Of a stretch of DNA of 6,524 bases, positions 1-5,662 are shown one piece after another. The notes under the pieces were generated by a model. It was not told where the DNA came from. It ran no database searches and saw only the letters and a list, made by a program, of their open reading frames with translations. The position numbers and the translations under genes are program-made. Source of the DNA: an uncultured Veillonella sp. (GTDB taxonomy: Bacteria; Bacillota; Negativicutes; Veillonellales; Veillonellaceae); contig CABSJA010000062.1 in the NCBI GenBank assembly GCA_902477915.1, positions 1-6,524 of the forward strand, read 5' to 3'. The stretch's first letter is position 1; every line of letters begins with the position of its first letter.

Positions 1-67
1 GAATCATGATGGCTAATGCCATCAACAAAGCAGTAATGGTTAAATTTCGATACATTGAAGAATTCAT
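1..67 (-). CDS. N-terminus of a membrane protein, possibly an ECF-transporter S component (partial)
   Basis: Only the first 22 codons are inside the window; the gene runs off the left edge. The start ATG (65-67) is preceded, three bases away, by a perfect Shine-Dalgarno sequence TAAGGAGG (73-80). The visible protein begins MNSSMYRNLTITALLMALAI, a short polar head followed at once by a hydrophobic helix. This 'RNLTITALLxALAI' style of start is common in substrate-binding S components of ECF vitamin transporters, but many other membrane proteins could look like this, so the family is a guess. The gene begins 23 bases after the SMR exporter stop codon on the same strand with no terminator between them, so the two are probably co-transcribed. 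That a short gene begins here is well supported; its function is not. Confidence 0.6.
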   Translation of the reverse strand, partial: MNSSMYRNLTITALLMALAIMI

Positions 68-90
68 AAAGGCCTCCTTAGTTAATATAT

Positions 91-420
91 CTAGTGTCCT
101 ACATTTCCCCACAAATTAAGGATCACTACGCCTACCACGATTAAAGCAATACCTAGCACGGTGTAAATATTAATACCTTCGTGAAAGATAAAGACAGAAA
201 TCAATGTCGTCACTACAAGACCTACACCAGACCATGTAGCATAGGTAACGCTCAGCGGAATATATTTCAACACATGGGTTAACGTATAAAACGACCCTAT
301 GTACCCAAGCGCACACGCAATGGTCTGCAAGGGCCTTGTAAACCCGTCAGATGCTTTCAGCATGGTCGTTGCAAATAACTCAAGCCCTATAGATAAGGCA
401 AGTAAAAAATAAGATAACAT
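91..420 (-). CDS. SMR-family multidrug exporter (EmrE/Qac-like)
   Basis: This 109-residue protein is the usual length of a small multidrug resistance transporter, a proton-coupled antiporter of the cytoplasmic membrane that works as a dimer. Four hydrophobic helices are visible at about residues 3-21, 33-50, 57-79 and 84-104. The membrane-embedded glutamate that binds proton and substrate is E14, in the context GLELFATTMLKAS. The helix 3 substrate motif reads YATWSGVG, with Y60 and W63 at the same positions as in EmrE. The TTMLK and WSGVG wording is closer to the Qac/EmrE type than to the Gdx guanidinium exporters, which usually read WTGIG, so quaternary-ammonium-type substrates are more likely than guanidinium; this is inferred from motifs only. 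The ATG at 418-420 has a strong AGGAGGGGG site just upstream. Some SMR proteins act as heterodimers, but no second SMR gene is visible here. It probably shares a transcript with the gene at 1-67. Confidence 0.92.
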   Translation of the reverse strand: MLSYFLLALSIGLELFATTMLKASDGFTRPLQTIACALGYIGSFYTLTHVLKYIPLSVTYATWSGVGLVVTTLISVFIFHEGINIYTVLGIALIVVGVVILNLWGNVGH

Positions 421-435
421 AACCCCCTCCTACAA

Positions 436-462
436 AAAAGAGAGGGACTTGCCCTCTCTTTT
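436..462 (-). terminator. Intrinsic terminator after leuB, directly in front of the SMR ribosome binding site
   Basis: A perfect 11-bp stem (AAAAGAGAGGG / CCCTCTCTTTT) with a 5-base loop is followed on the minus strand by a run of Us. It lies about 100 bases after the leuB stop codon and should end the leu transcript. Only GTA separates the U run from the AGGAGGGGG ribosome binding site of the SMR gene, so any SMR transcript starting upstream must read through it. The stem is symmetrical and could also work on the plus strand, but no plus-strand gene ends here. Confidence 0.85.
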
Positions 463-490
463 ATAACGTCTAAATATATAATACTTTCAT

Positions 491-518
491 ATTATAAAAC
501 ATACGATATGGTTTTGAA
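491..518 (-). promoter_or_regulatory. Candidate promoter for the SMR gene
   Basis: On the minus strand a perfect -10 hexamer TATAAT (491-496) is preceded, after a 16-base spacer, by TTCAAA (513-518), which matches TTGACA at four of six positions. A transcript from here would start near 484 and would have to pass the 436-462 terminator before reaching the SMR start codon. The region is AT-rich, so a chance match is possible. Confidence 0.4.
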
Positions 519-520
519 AT

Positions 521-551
521 GATTTAGTTCACTTTATGAACTTTCAAAATC
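521..551 (-). repeat. Inverted repeat between the leuB stop and the SMR promoter candidate
   Basis: A perfect 6-bp inverted repeat AGTTCA-cttta-TGAACT (526-542) is flanked by a further GATTT/AAATC pairing (521-525 with 547-551), with four unpaired bases on one side. It begins 13 bases after the leuB stop and lies just upstream of the candidate SMR -35. It could be a 3'-end hairpin of the leu mRNA or a dimeric repressor site for the exporter gene; the sequence does not decide between these. Confidence 0.4.
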
Positions 552-564
552 TTGTTATATACGA

Positions 565-1635
565 TTATAGACGTTCGATTACAGCTTGCGCCATTTCTGT
601 GGTACCTACGCGTTTTAAACCTTCACGGTAGATATCGCCTGTACGGTAACCATCAACGAGCACTTGTTCAACAGCTTTTTCAATAGCGTCAGCCACTTGA
701 GGTAAATCAAGGGAATGACGGCACATCATAGCTGCGGACAAGATTGTGCCCAATGGGTTCGCCAAGTTTTGGCCCATGATGTCTGGTGCGGAACCGTGGA
801 TTGGCTCGTACAATGCTGTGCCTGTACCCATGGATGCAGATGGTAAAAGCCCGATGGAACCGGAGATAACAGCGCCTTCGTCAGACAAGATGTCGCCGAA
901 CAAGTTTGTTGTCACGATAACGTCGAATTGTGCAGGATTTACAACGAGTTGCATCGCCGTGTTATCTACGTAGAAGTAATCTGTTGCGATGTCTGGATTA
1001 GCTGCCGCTTTCTCTTGAGCGATTTTACGCCACAAACGAGAAGAAGCCAATACATTTGCTTTATCTACGGATACAACCTTTTTGTTACGTTTACGAGCTG
1101 TTTCCATAGCGATATCCATGATGCGTTCTACTTCGTAACGGCTGTAAGTTTCTTTATCCCAAGCGAACTCGTTAGCACCTTCGCCTTGTGCCTCTTCCCG
1201 TTCACCAAAGTAAATACCGCCAGTCAACTCACGAACGATAACGAAATCTACATCTTGTACGAGTTCCTTTTTAAGTGGGGAATACTCTTGCAAAGAAGGA
1301 TAGATTTTTACAGGACGCAAGTTACAGAACAAACCAAGCTCCTTACGAAGGCCAAGGATTGCTTTTTCAGGACGGATAGAAGGATCTACATTATCCCATT
1401 TAGGGCCACCTACAGCACCTAGCAATACAGCATCAGCAGCTTTACAAGCCTCGATAGTATCCTCAGTTAAAGGCACTCCGTATGCATCAATAGACGCACC
1501 GCCCGCTTTTTTATCAATCCAATTAACCTTTACACCGGCTTTCTCAAAAGCCACATCACACACAGCCTTCGCTGCAGCAATAATCTCAGTACCGATACCA
1601 TCACCAGGGATCAATACGATATTCTTTTCGCTCAT
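565..1635 (-). CDS. leuB: 3-isopropylmalate dehydrogenase
   Basis: LeuB catalyses the NAD-dependent oxidation and decarboxylation of 3-isopropylmalate, the third step specific to leucine synthesis, in the cytoplasm. From the start MSEKNIVLIPGDGIG the protein is 356 residues, the normal family length. Visible motifs are the nucleotide-side GDGIG (11-15), arginines of the substrate pocket near R97, R107 and R135, Y142, the catalytic lysine in VDKANVL (K192), and the metal-binding aspartates in NLFGDILSDEG (D248, D252), which form the family signature. The NAD-binding stretch LYEPIHGSAPDIMGQN spans 275-290. The ATG at 1633-1635 has a GGAGAGG site six bases upstream. The frame stays open for 40 more codons upstream, but those residues do not look like the family and have no ribosome site, so the longer start is rejected. 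leuB is last in the operon and is separated from leuD by an unusual 211-base gap. Confidence 0.96.
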   Translation of the reverse strand: MSEKNIVLIPGDGIGTEIIAAAKAVCDVAFEKAGVKVNWIDKKAGGASIDAYGVPLTEDTIEACKAADAVLLGAVGGPKWDNVDPSIRPEKAILGLRKELGLFCNLRPVKIYPSLQEYSPLKKELVQDVDFVIVRELTGGIYFGEREEAQGEGANEFAWDKETYSRYEVERIMDIAMETARKRNKKVVSVDKANVLASSRLWRKIAQEKAAANPDIATDYFYVDNTAMQLVVNPAQFDVIVTTNLFGDILSDEGAVISGSIGLLPSASMGTGTALYEPIHGSAPDIMGQNLANPLGTILSAAMMCRHSLDLPQVADAIEKAVEQVLVDGYRTGDIYREGLKRVGTTEMAQAVIERL

Positions 1636-1736
1636 ATTACCTCTCCAATATATGTAATGTCCCTCCGCCACAAATTCATTCAACATATTGCTAGCTATAG
1701 GGATTTTAATTTTGCTCAAAACCGTAAAAGATAAAT

Positions 1737-1844
1737 ACGTAGAGCCGAGGTGCATGCGCTAACGCGACTTTAGTAGGTCAAGGCTACGCCGCAGACCGTT
1801 AAGCTAGTGGAGCGGCGGCGCATCACCGAGGCTCGGCCACGTAG
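1737..1844 (-). repeat. GC-rich, imperfectly palindromic intergenic element between leuD and leuB
   Basis: About 108 bases that are much richer in GC than the surroundings fill most of the gap after the leuD stop. The two ends are imperfect inverted copies. Read as minus-strand RNA, GGCCGAG near the leuD end pairs with CUCGGCU near the leuB end, and inside this GUGAUGCGC pairs with GCGCAUGCAC with one bulge. A further hairpin CGCCGC/GCGGCG sits inside. The hexamer ACGTAG occurs at both outer edges in the same orientation (1737-1742 and 1839-1844), which could be a short target duplication or simply part of the palindrome. There is no U run after it, so it does not look like a terminator. It could be a dispersed palindromic repeat of the MITE or REP kind, or a processing or stabilising structure within the operon mRNA. 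I do not recognise it as a known family. Confidence 0.55.
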
Positions 1845-1846
1845 TA

Positions 1847-2338
1847 TTACTTGCGGTTTTTCGCAAAGTTTACAAGACCACCAGCTGCCGCAATATCTTG
1901 AATAAATTGTGGCAACTCAGTCCCTTGGTATTGTTCGTTTTTAGTCAAGTTGTACACGATACCTTTAGACAAGTCTACGCCGATTGCATCGCCAGCGTCG
2001 ATACGGTCTACTTGTTCGCCGATTTCCACAACTGGCAAACCGATGTTGATAGCATTACGGAAGAAGATACGTGCAAAGGAGTGTGCTACGATAACAGGCA
2101 CGCCTTTCGCTTTGATAACGCCTGGTGCATGTTCACGGGAGGAACCACAGCCAAAGTTTTTGCCAGCTACCATGATTTCGCCAGCTTTCACATTTGGCGC
2201 GAAAGTAGTATCAATATCTTCCATCGCATGTTCAGCCAATTCATTCCAGTCAGCAATAGCCAAGTAACGAGCCGGAATGATTACGTCTGTATCTACATCG
2301 TCGCCGTAGCGCCAGATTTTTTTGCTTTCAAAATCCAT
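1847..2338 (-). CDS. leuD: 3-isopropylmalate dehydratase, small subunit
   Basis: LeuD is the swivelling small subunit that closes over the iron-sulfur site of LeuC; together they convert 2-isopropylmalate to 3-isopropylmalate. From MDFESKKIW the protein is 163 residues, typical of the short type 2 (archaeal-like) LeuD and well below the roughly 200 residues of the enterobacterial form. The N-terminal motif GDDVDTDVIIPARYL (about 12-26) and the substrate-phase motif GKNFGCGSSREHAP (59-72) are intact. The loop residue after YL, which helps set substrate choice in this family, is alanine here; the homoaconitase-type small subunits typically carry arginine. This supports isopropylmalate as substrate; related type 2 enzymes may also act on citramalate. 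The ATG at 2336-2338 has a GAGGAGG site and lies one base after the leuC stop. An in-frame ATG eight codons earlier lies inside leuC and is not favoured. Confidence 0.95.
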   Translation of the reverse strand: MDFESKKIWRYGDDVDTDVIIPARYLAIADWNELAEHAMEDIDTTFAPNVKAGEIMVAGKNFGCGSSREHAPGVIKAKGVPVIVAHSFARIFFRNAINIGLPVVEIGEQVDRIDAGDAIGVDLSKGIVYNLTKNEQYQGTELPQFIQDIAAAGGLVNFAKNRK

Positions 2339-2339
2339 A

Positions 2340-3599
2340 TTAAACCTCCTCAGGGCCTGCAATGCGGCCTAATACAGCACTTGCTGCCGCCACGTAAGGG
2401 CTTGCCAAATATACTTCAGAATCAACGTGACCCATACGACCACGGAAGTTACGGTTTGTTGTGGAAACTGTACGTTCCCCTTCAGCCATGATACCCATGT
2501 AACCGCCAAGGCATGGACCACATGTTGGCGTGGACACAGCGCAGTCAGCTTGAATGAAGATGTCCAATAAACCATCTTTCATAGCTTGATCGTATACATC
2601 TTGGGAACCAGGAATTACGATACAACGAACGAATGGAGCTACTTTGCGACCTTTGAAGATTTCTGCAGCTGCCACCAAGTCTTCGTAACGGCCATTTGTA
2701 CAGGAACCGATAATAACTTGGTCAATTTTAATATCTTTGTCGATCTCGTTGATGTAATGTGTGTTGGATGGCAAATGAGGGAATGCTACAACTGGTTGTA
2801 ATTTAGACAAGTCAATTGTAATTGTTTGGGCATATACTGCATCAGGGTCAGCATTAATAGGTTCTACAGGACGATTTACGCGACCTTTGATGTATTGTTC
2901 AGTAATTTCATCATATGGGAATACGCCACATTTTCCGCCAGCTTCGATAGCCATGTTACAGATTGTAAGGCGATCAGCCATAGTCATGTGTTGTACGCCT
3001 TCACCAGCAAATTCAAGGGCCATGTAACGAGCACCGTCTACGCCGATTTGACCGATTAAGTCAAGAATTACGTCTTTACCAGTTACCCATTTGTTAGGTT
3101 TGCCGATAAGCTCAACCTTAATAGTTTCAGGTACTTTGAACCAAGTTTTACCTTCTGCCATAGCAACGCCCGCATCAGTGGAGCCTACGCCTGTGGAGAA
3201 TGCATTTACCGCACCATATGTACAAGTGTGGGAGTCAGCACCAATCATCATTTCCCCAGGACCGATAAGGCCTTTTTCTGGCAAAATAACGTGCTCAATA
3301 CCCATTCTACCCACTTCAAAGTAGTTTGTAATGCCATGTTCGCGTACGAAGTCGCGCATTACTTTTGCTTGTGTAGCAGATTGAATATCTTTATTTGGTG
3401 TGAAATGGTCAGGCACTAAGTAGATTTTATGACGGTCAAATACAGGTTTGCCGATTTTTAAGAACTCTTTACGCGCTGGTGGGAATGTGATGTCGTTCAT
3501 CAAAACAGCGTCCAAATGACATTCGATGATTTGGCCCGGTTTCACAACATCAAGACCCGCGTGGCGAGCCATATTCTTTTCAGTAATGGTCATACCCAT
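2340..3599 (-). CDS. leuC: 3-isopropylmalate dehydratase, large subunit
   Basis: LeuC is the aconitase-like subunit that holds a 4Fe-4S cluster and carries out the dehydration/hydration that moves the hydroxyl group of isopropylmalate. Its 419 residues match the short type 2 LeuC class rather than the roughly 466-residue enterobacterial type. The three cluster cysteines are visible: C300 in IIGSCTNGR, and C360 and C363 in PTCGPCLGG. The catalytic-region motif GADSHTCTYGA lies at 120-130, and SNTHYINE follows near 278. The ATG at 3597-3599 is nine bases from a GAGGAGG site placed within the end of leuA; a second ATG two codons on is less well spaced. It starts one base after the leuA stop and ends one base before leuD, which suggests translational coupling. 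Being an oxygen-sensitive cluster enzyme, it fits but does not prove an anaerobic host. Confidence 0.96.
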   Translation of the reverse strand: MGMTITEKNMARHAGLDVVKPGQIIECHLDAVLMNDITFPPARKEFLKIGKPVFDRHKIYLVPDHFTPNKDIQSATQAKVMRDFVREHGITNYFEVGRMGIEHVILPEKGLIGPGEMMIGADSHTCTYGAVNAFSTGVGSTDAGVAMAEGKTWFKVPETIKVELIGKPNKWVTGKDVILDLIGQIGVDGARYMALEFAGEGVQHMTMADRLTICNMAIEAGGKCGVFPYDEITEQYIKGRVNRPVEPINADPDAVYAQTITIDLSKLQPVVAFPHLPSNTHYINEIDKDIKIDQVIIGSCTNGRYEDLVAAAEIFKGRKVAPFVRCIVIPGSQDVYDQAMKDGLLDIFIQADCAVSTPTCGPCLGGYMGIMAEGERTVSTTNRNFRGRMGHVDSEVYLASPYVAAASAVLGRIAGPEEV

Positions 3600-3600
3600 A

Positions 3601-5139
3601 TTATTTTTCCTCCTCTTGTTCTAGCTCCATAGCTAGGAATACTGAGTTTACTGCATTAATATATGCATTTACACTTGATTTAACGATATCGGTGCTGATA
3701 CCACGACCATGGTACAAGCGACCGTTGTATTCTACCTTAAGGGTTGCTTCCCCAAGGGCATCTTTACCGGCTGTGATAGCACGGATTTGGTAGTCTTTTA
3801 AGCTGATTGGCAAGCCAACCACACGTTCAACCGCTTTAAGGGACGCGTCTACTGGACCGTCACCAACGGCTGCATCAGCTTTTTCACCTTCTGGAGTCAT
3901 GAGACGAACGTCAGCATAGGCATAGCCTTTTTCACCCAATTTATAGTATTGAGCCACGAGCTCGAATGCTTTTTTGTGATGTAAGTTGTCTACTACAAGA
4001 GCGATAATATCATCATCGTATACTTGTTTTTTACGGTCTGCCAATTCTTTGAATTTAGCGAAGAGGTCGTTAATTTTCTCTTCTGTGAAAGATTGGAAAC
4101 CAAGTTTTGCCAAATGATCAGCAAAGGCATGACGGCCAGAGTGTTTACCCAATACGAGGTCTGTTTTTTCAGCCCCTACGGACTCAGGAGTCATGATTTC
4201 ATACGTTTCAGGATTGCTCATCATACCATGTTGATGGATACCAGACTCATGAGCAAAGGCGTTAGAACCTACGATTGGTTTGTTTGGTGGAACTACAACA
4301 CCTGTCAAACGACTTACTAGTTTAGAAACTTTTGTAAATTGTTTTGTATCAATGTTCACTTGAAGATCGCCGAAGTAATCATGGCGTGTTTTTAGAGCCA
4401 TTACTACTTCTTCAATCGCTACGTTACCAGCCCGTTCGCCTAGACCATTAATTGTTCCTTCTACTTGGCGTGCACCTGCTTTAATAGCAGCTAACGTATT
4501 TGCATTAGCAAGACCTAAGTCATCATGACAGTGAACGGAGATGATAGCATTTTCAATGCCTGGTGTATGTTCTTTGATGTAACGGATTTTATCACCAAAC
4601 TCATTAGGGTTCATGTAACCTACTGTATCTGGTACGTTAATAATCGTTGCACCACCAGCAATGGCAACACCAAATACTTGGCACGCGAAATCTAAATCAG
4701 AGCGTGCTGCATCTTCACCGGAAAACTCGATTTCATCAACTTTACCTTTTGCATACGCCAATACGGACTTAACCTTATCCAATACCTCCTGGCGAGTCAT
4801 TTTTAATTTATATTCCATATGAAGTTCAGAAATAGCAATGAATACATGCAAACGGCTACGTTCTGCATCTTTCAATGCATCAATCGCTTTTTGTACGTCC
4901 TTTTCATTAGCACGTGCCAACGCACAAATTGTTGCGCCTTTCACTTCGCGAGCAATCGTTTGTACTGCTTCAAAATCCCCAGGGGATGCTGCTGGGAAGC
5001 CAGCCTCGATTACATCGATGCCGAGGCGTACTAGGCCTTTCGCAATTTCAATTTTTTCAGGAGTTTGTAAAGACACACCTGGTGTTTGTTCCCCATCACG
5101 AAGGGTTGTATCGAAGAAATATACGCGATTTTGATCCAT
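3601..5139 (-). CDS. leuA: 2-isopropylmalate synthase
   Basis: LeuA condenses acetyl-CoA with 2-ketoisovalerate, the committed step of leucine synthesis. From the start MDQNRVYFFDTTLRDGEQTPG the protein is 512 residues, the usual length of the long bacterial form. The DTTLRDGEQ motif (10-18) supplies the metal ligand aspartate and catalytic arginine, HCHDDLG (203-209) supplies the metal-binding histidines, and SGIHQHG lies near 299-305. The C-terminal regulatory (LeuA dimer) domain with GDGPVDA (about 426-432) is complete, so leucine feedback inhibition is expected. The ATG at 5137-5139 is chosen because AGGTGA lies five bases upstream. A GTG three codons earlier overlaps that ribosome site and is unlikely. 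It is the first gene of the operon and lies downstream of the T-box leader. The acidic tail EQEEEK overlaps the leuC ribosome site. Confidence 0.96.
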   Translation of the reverse strand: MDQNRVYFFDTTLRDGEQTPGVSLQTPEKIEIAKGLVRLGIDVIEAGFPAASPGDFEAVQTIAREVKGATICALARANEKDVQKAIDALKDAERSRLHVFIAISELHMEYKLKMTRQEVLDKVKSVLAYAKGKVDEIEFSGEDAARSDLDFACQVFGVAIAGGATIINVPDTVGYMNPNEFGDKIRYIKEHTPGIENAIISVHCHDDLGLANANTLAAIKAGARQVEGTINGLGERAGNVAIEEVVMALKTRHDYFGDLQVNIDTKQFTKVSKLVSRLTGVVVPPNKPIVGSNAFAHESGIHQHGMMSNPETYEIMTPESVGAEKTDLVLGKHSGRHAFADHLAKLGFQSFTEEKINDLFAKFKELADRKKQVYDDDIIALVVDNLHHKKAFELVAQYYKLGEKGYAYADVRLMTPEGEKADAAVGDGPVDASLKAVERVVGLPISLKDYQIRAITAGKDALGEATLKVEYNGRLYHGRGISTDIVKSSVNAYINAVNSVFLAMELEQEEEK

Positions 5140-5193
5140 AATCTTCACCTTTTCTATACTAATAAAACATAACGCTGTATTATATCTATCTAT

Positions 5194-5285
5194 TGTGAAA
5201 GTTTAGTAAAATCGCCGATTTCAACGCTATTTCGGCTGAAGCCAATGTAGATATATCAAATCAGTAATTTTACTAGACTTTTACA
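5194..5285 (-). repeat. Long imperfect inverted repeat between the T-box terminator and leuA
   Basis: Two 19-base arms (5194-5212 and 5267-5285) are inverted copies with 17 of 19 positions paired. The inner part can fold further: GGCT/AGCC, or the competing GCCGA/UCGGC, plus a GAUUU/AAAUC pairing. It starts directly after the U run of the T-box terminator, so it is transcribed only when the T-box allows read-through. It is not needed by any known T-box architecture. It could be a processing site, an mRNA-stabilising structure or a small dispersed palindromic repeat. Confidence 0.5.
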
Positions 5286-5532
5286 ATAAAAAAAGCCCCT
5301 CAGAACAACTGTCGTTGCTCAAAGGGGCGTTATATTCATAACACGGTACCACCCTAATTGGGACTCGTTGCGGGTATAACGGAACCACCGTCGATGACTA
5401 CTGCTGCATTCGCCACCAAAGCTCACGGGAGAGTGTCAGCGTACAACCTCTATTGCCTCGCACCAACCGGCAACTCTCTGAAAGCAGGATCTGTAAACCT
5501 TTATACCCATTCATAGCTCGTATTTAAGATAT
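5284..5532 (-). ncRNA. T-box riboswitch leader of the leu operon (leucine specifier)
   Basis: This minus-strand leader senses uncharged tRNA and controls whether transcription continues into leuA. The conserved T-box sequence AGGGTGGTACCGTG is at 5342-5355; its UGGU would pair with the ACCA end of an uncharged tRNA with discriminator A. Stem I begins near 5519 with GAGC and an AUGA kink-turn half, matched by GUGAGC at 5421-5426. The distal part has AGAGAG and GGUUGGUGCGA, as is typical of stem I. The specifier loop has CUC at 5431-5433, a leucine codon, just before the CCC that closes the lower helix on GGG (5506-5508). The CCGUUAU stretch of stem III is at 5376-5382. AGGG plus GUUAU can form the antiterminator with AUAAC and CCCCU, in competition with the terminator at 5288-5328. 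The leucine assignment agrees with the downstream genes. Confidence 0.95.
5288..5328 (-). terminator. T-box-controlled intrinsic terminator
   Basis: On the minus strand GCCCC(UU) pairs with GAGGGGC and, inside it, GAGCAAC pairs with GUUGUUC around a GACA loop. A run of seven Us (5288-5294) follows. The 5' arm of this stem overlaps the CCCCU needed by the antiterminator, so the two structures exclude each other as in other T-box leaders. Confidence 0.93.
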
Positions 5533-5538
5533 AAAGGT

Positions 5539-5568
5539 ATTATACGGTATTCTATAGAACTGTGTCAA
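5539..5568 (-). promoter_or_regulatory. Main promoter of the leu operon
   Basis: On the minus strand a perfect TTGACA (5563-5568) and a perfect TATAAT (5539-5544) are separated by 18 bases. Transcription would begin near 5532, a few bases before T-box stem I, which is the expected arrangement for a housekeeping sigma factor. Two exact hexamers make this the strongest promoter in the window. Confidence 0.85.
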
Positions 5569-5579
5569 CAGGATGGACA

Positions 5580-5603
5580 TGTGAGTTTTGTGAAAACACA
5601 GTT
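5580..5603. promoter_or_regulatory. Palindromes in the leuA/DUF308 divergent promoter region (possible operator)
   Basis: A perfect GTTTT-gtg-AAAAC palindrome (5585-5597) lies between the two divergent promoters. In addition, AACTGTGT (5558-5565), which overlaps the leuA -35, has an inverted copy ACACAGTT at 5596-5603. Either could be a repressor site shared by the two promoters. No regulator gene is present in the window, and short palindromes in AT-rich DNA arise by chance. Confidence 0.3.
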
Positions 5604-5616
5604 TTATCGTTACAAT

Positions 5617-5645
5617 TTGACATCCCCCATGACCTCATGCATACT
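5617..5645 (+). promoter_or_regulatory. Promoter of the DUF308 gene
   Basis: A perfect TTGACA (5617-5622) is followed after 17 bases by CATACT (5640-5645), which matches the -10 consensus at four of six positions. Transcription would begin near 5652, only about 11 bases before the first ATG of the gene. This makes the choice of start codon interesting. Confidence 0.6.
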
Positions 5646-5662
5646 GTAAATAAGCAGTACCA

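Noticed and set aside
421..564. Guanidine (ykkC-type) riboswitch in front of the SMR gene
   Set aside because: The leader has a single terminator-like hairpin with loop CAAGU and no ACGR tandem hairpins or other recognisable guanidine riboswitch features. The exporter motifs are also Qac-type rather than Gdx-type.
1636..1755. A 40-codon upstream extension of leuB starting at ATG 1755
   Set aside because: The extra residues do not resemble LeuB N-termini, there is no ribosome site, and ATG 1635 has GGAGAGG at good spacing with the family start MSEKNIVLIPGDGIG. Part of the extension also lies in the palindromic element.
2369..2575. A 68-codon minus-strand frame within leuC
   Set aside because: It is an alternative frame of the conserved LeuC C-terminal region, with no start signals and no recognisable protein.
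746..5141. Plus-strand open frames of 60-200 codons opposite the leu genes
   Set aside because: They are antisense to highly conserved leuA/leuC/leuD/leuB frames, overlap one another, lack ribosome sites and resemble no protein family.
5140..5148. GTG start for leuA three codons upstream
   Set aside because: The GTG overlaps the AGGTGA ribosome site that is correctly spaced for the ATG at 5139.
5179..5212. Second leuA promoter with a perfect TATAAT at 5179-5184 on the minus strand
   Set aside because: No reasonable -35 lies 16-18 bases upstream (ACTAAA at 17) and the stretch is AT-rich. A weak internal promoter cannot be excluded, but the sequence does not support one.
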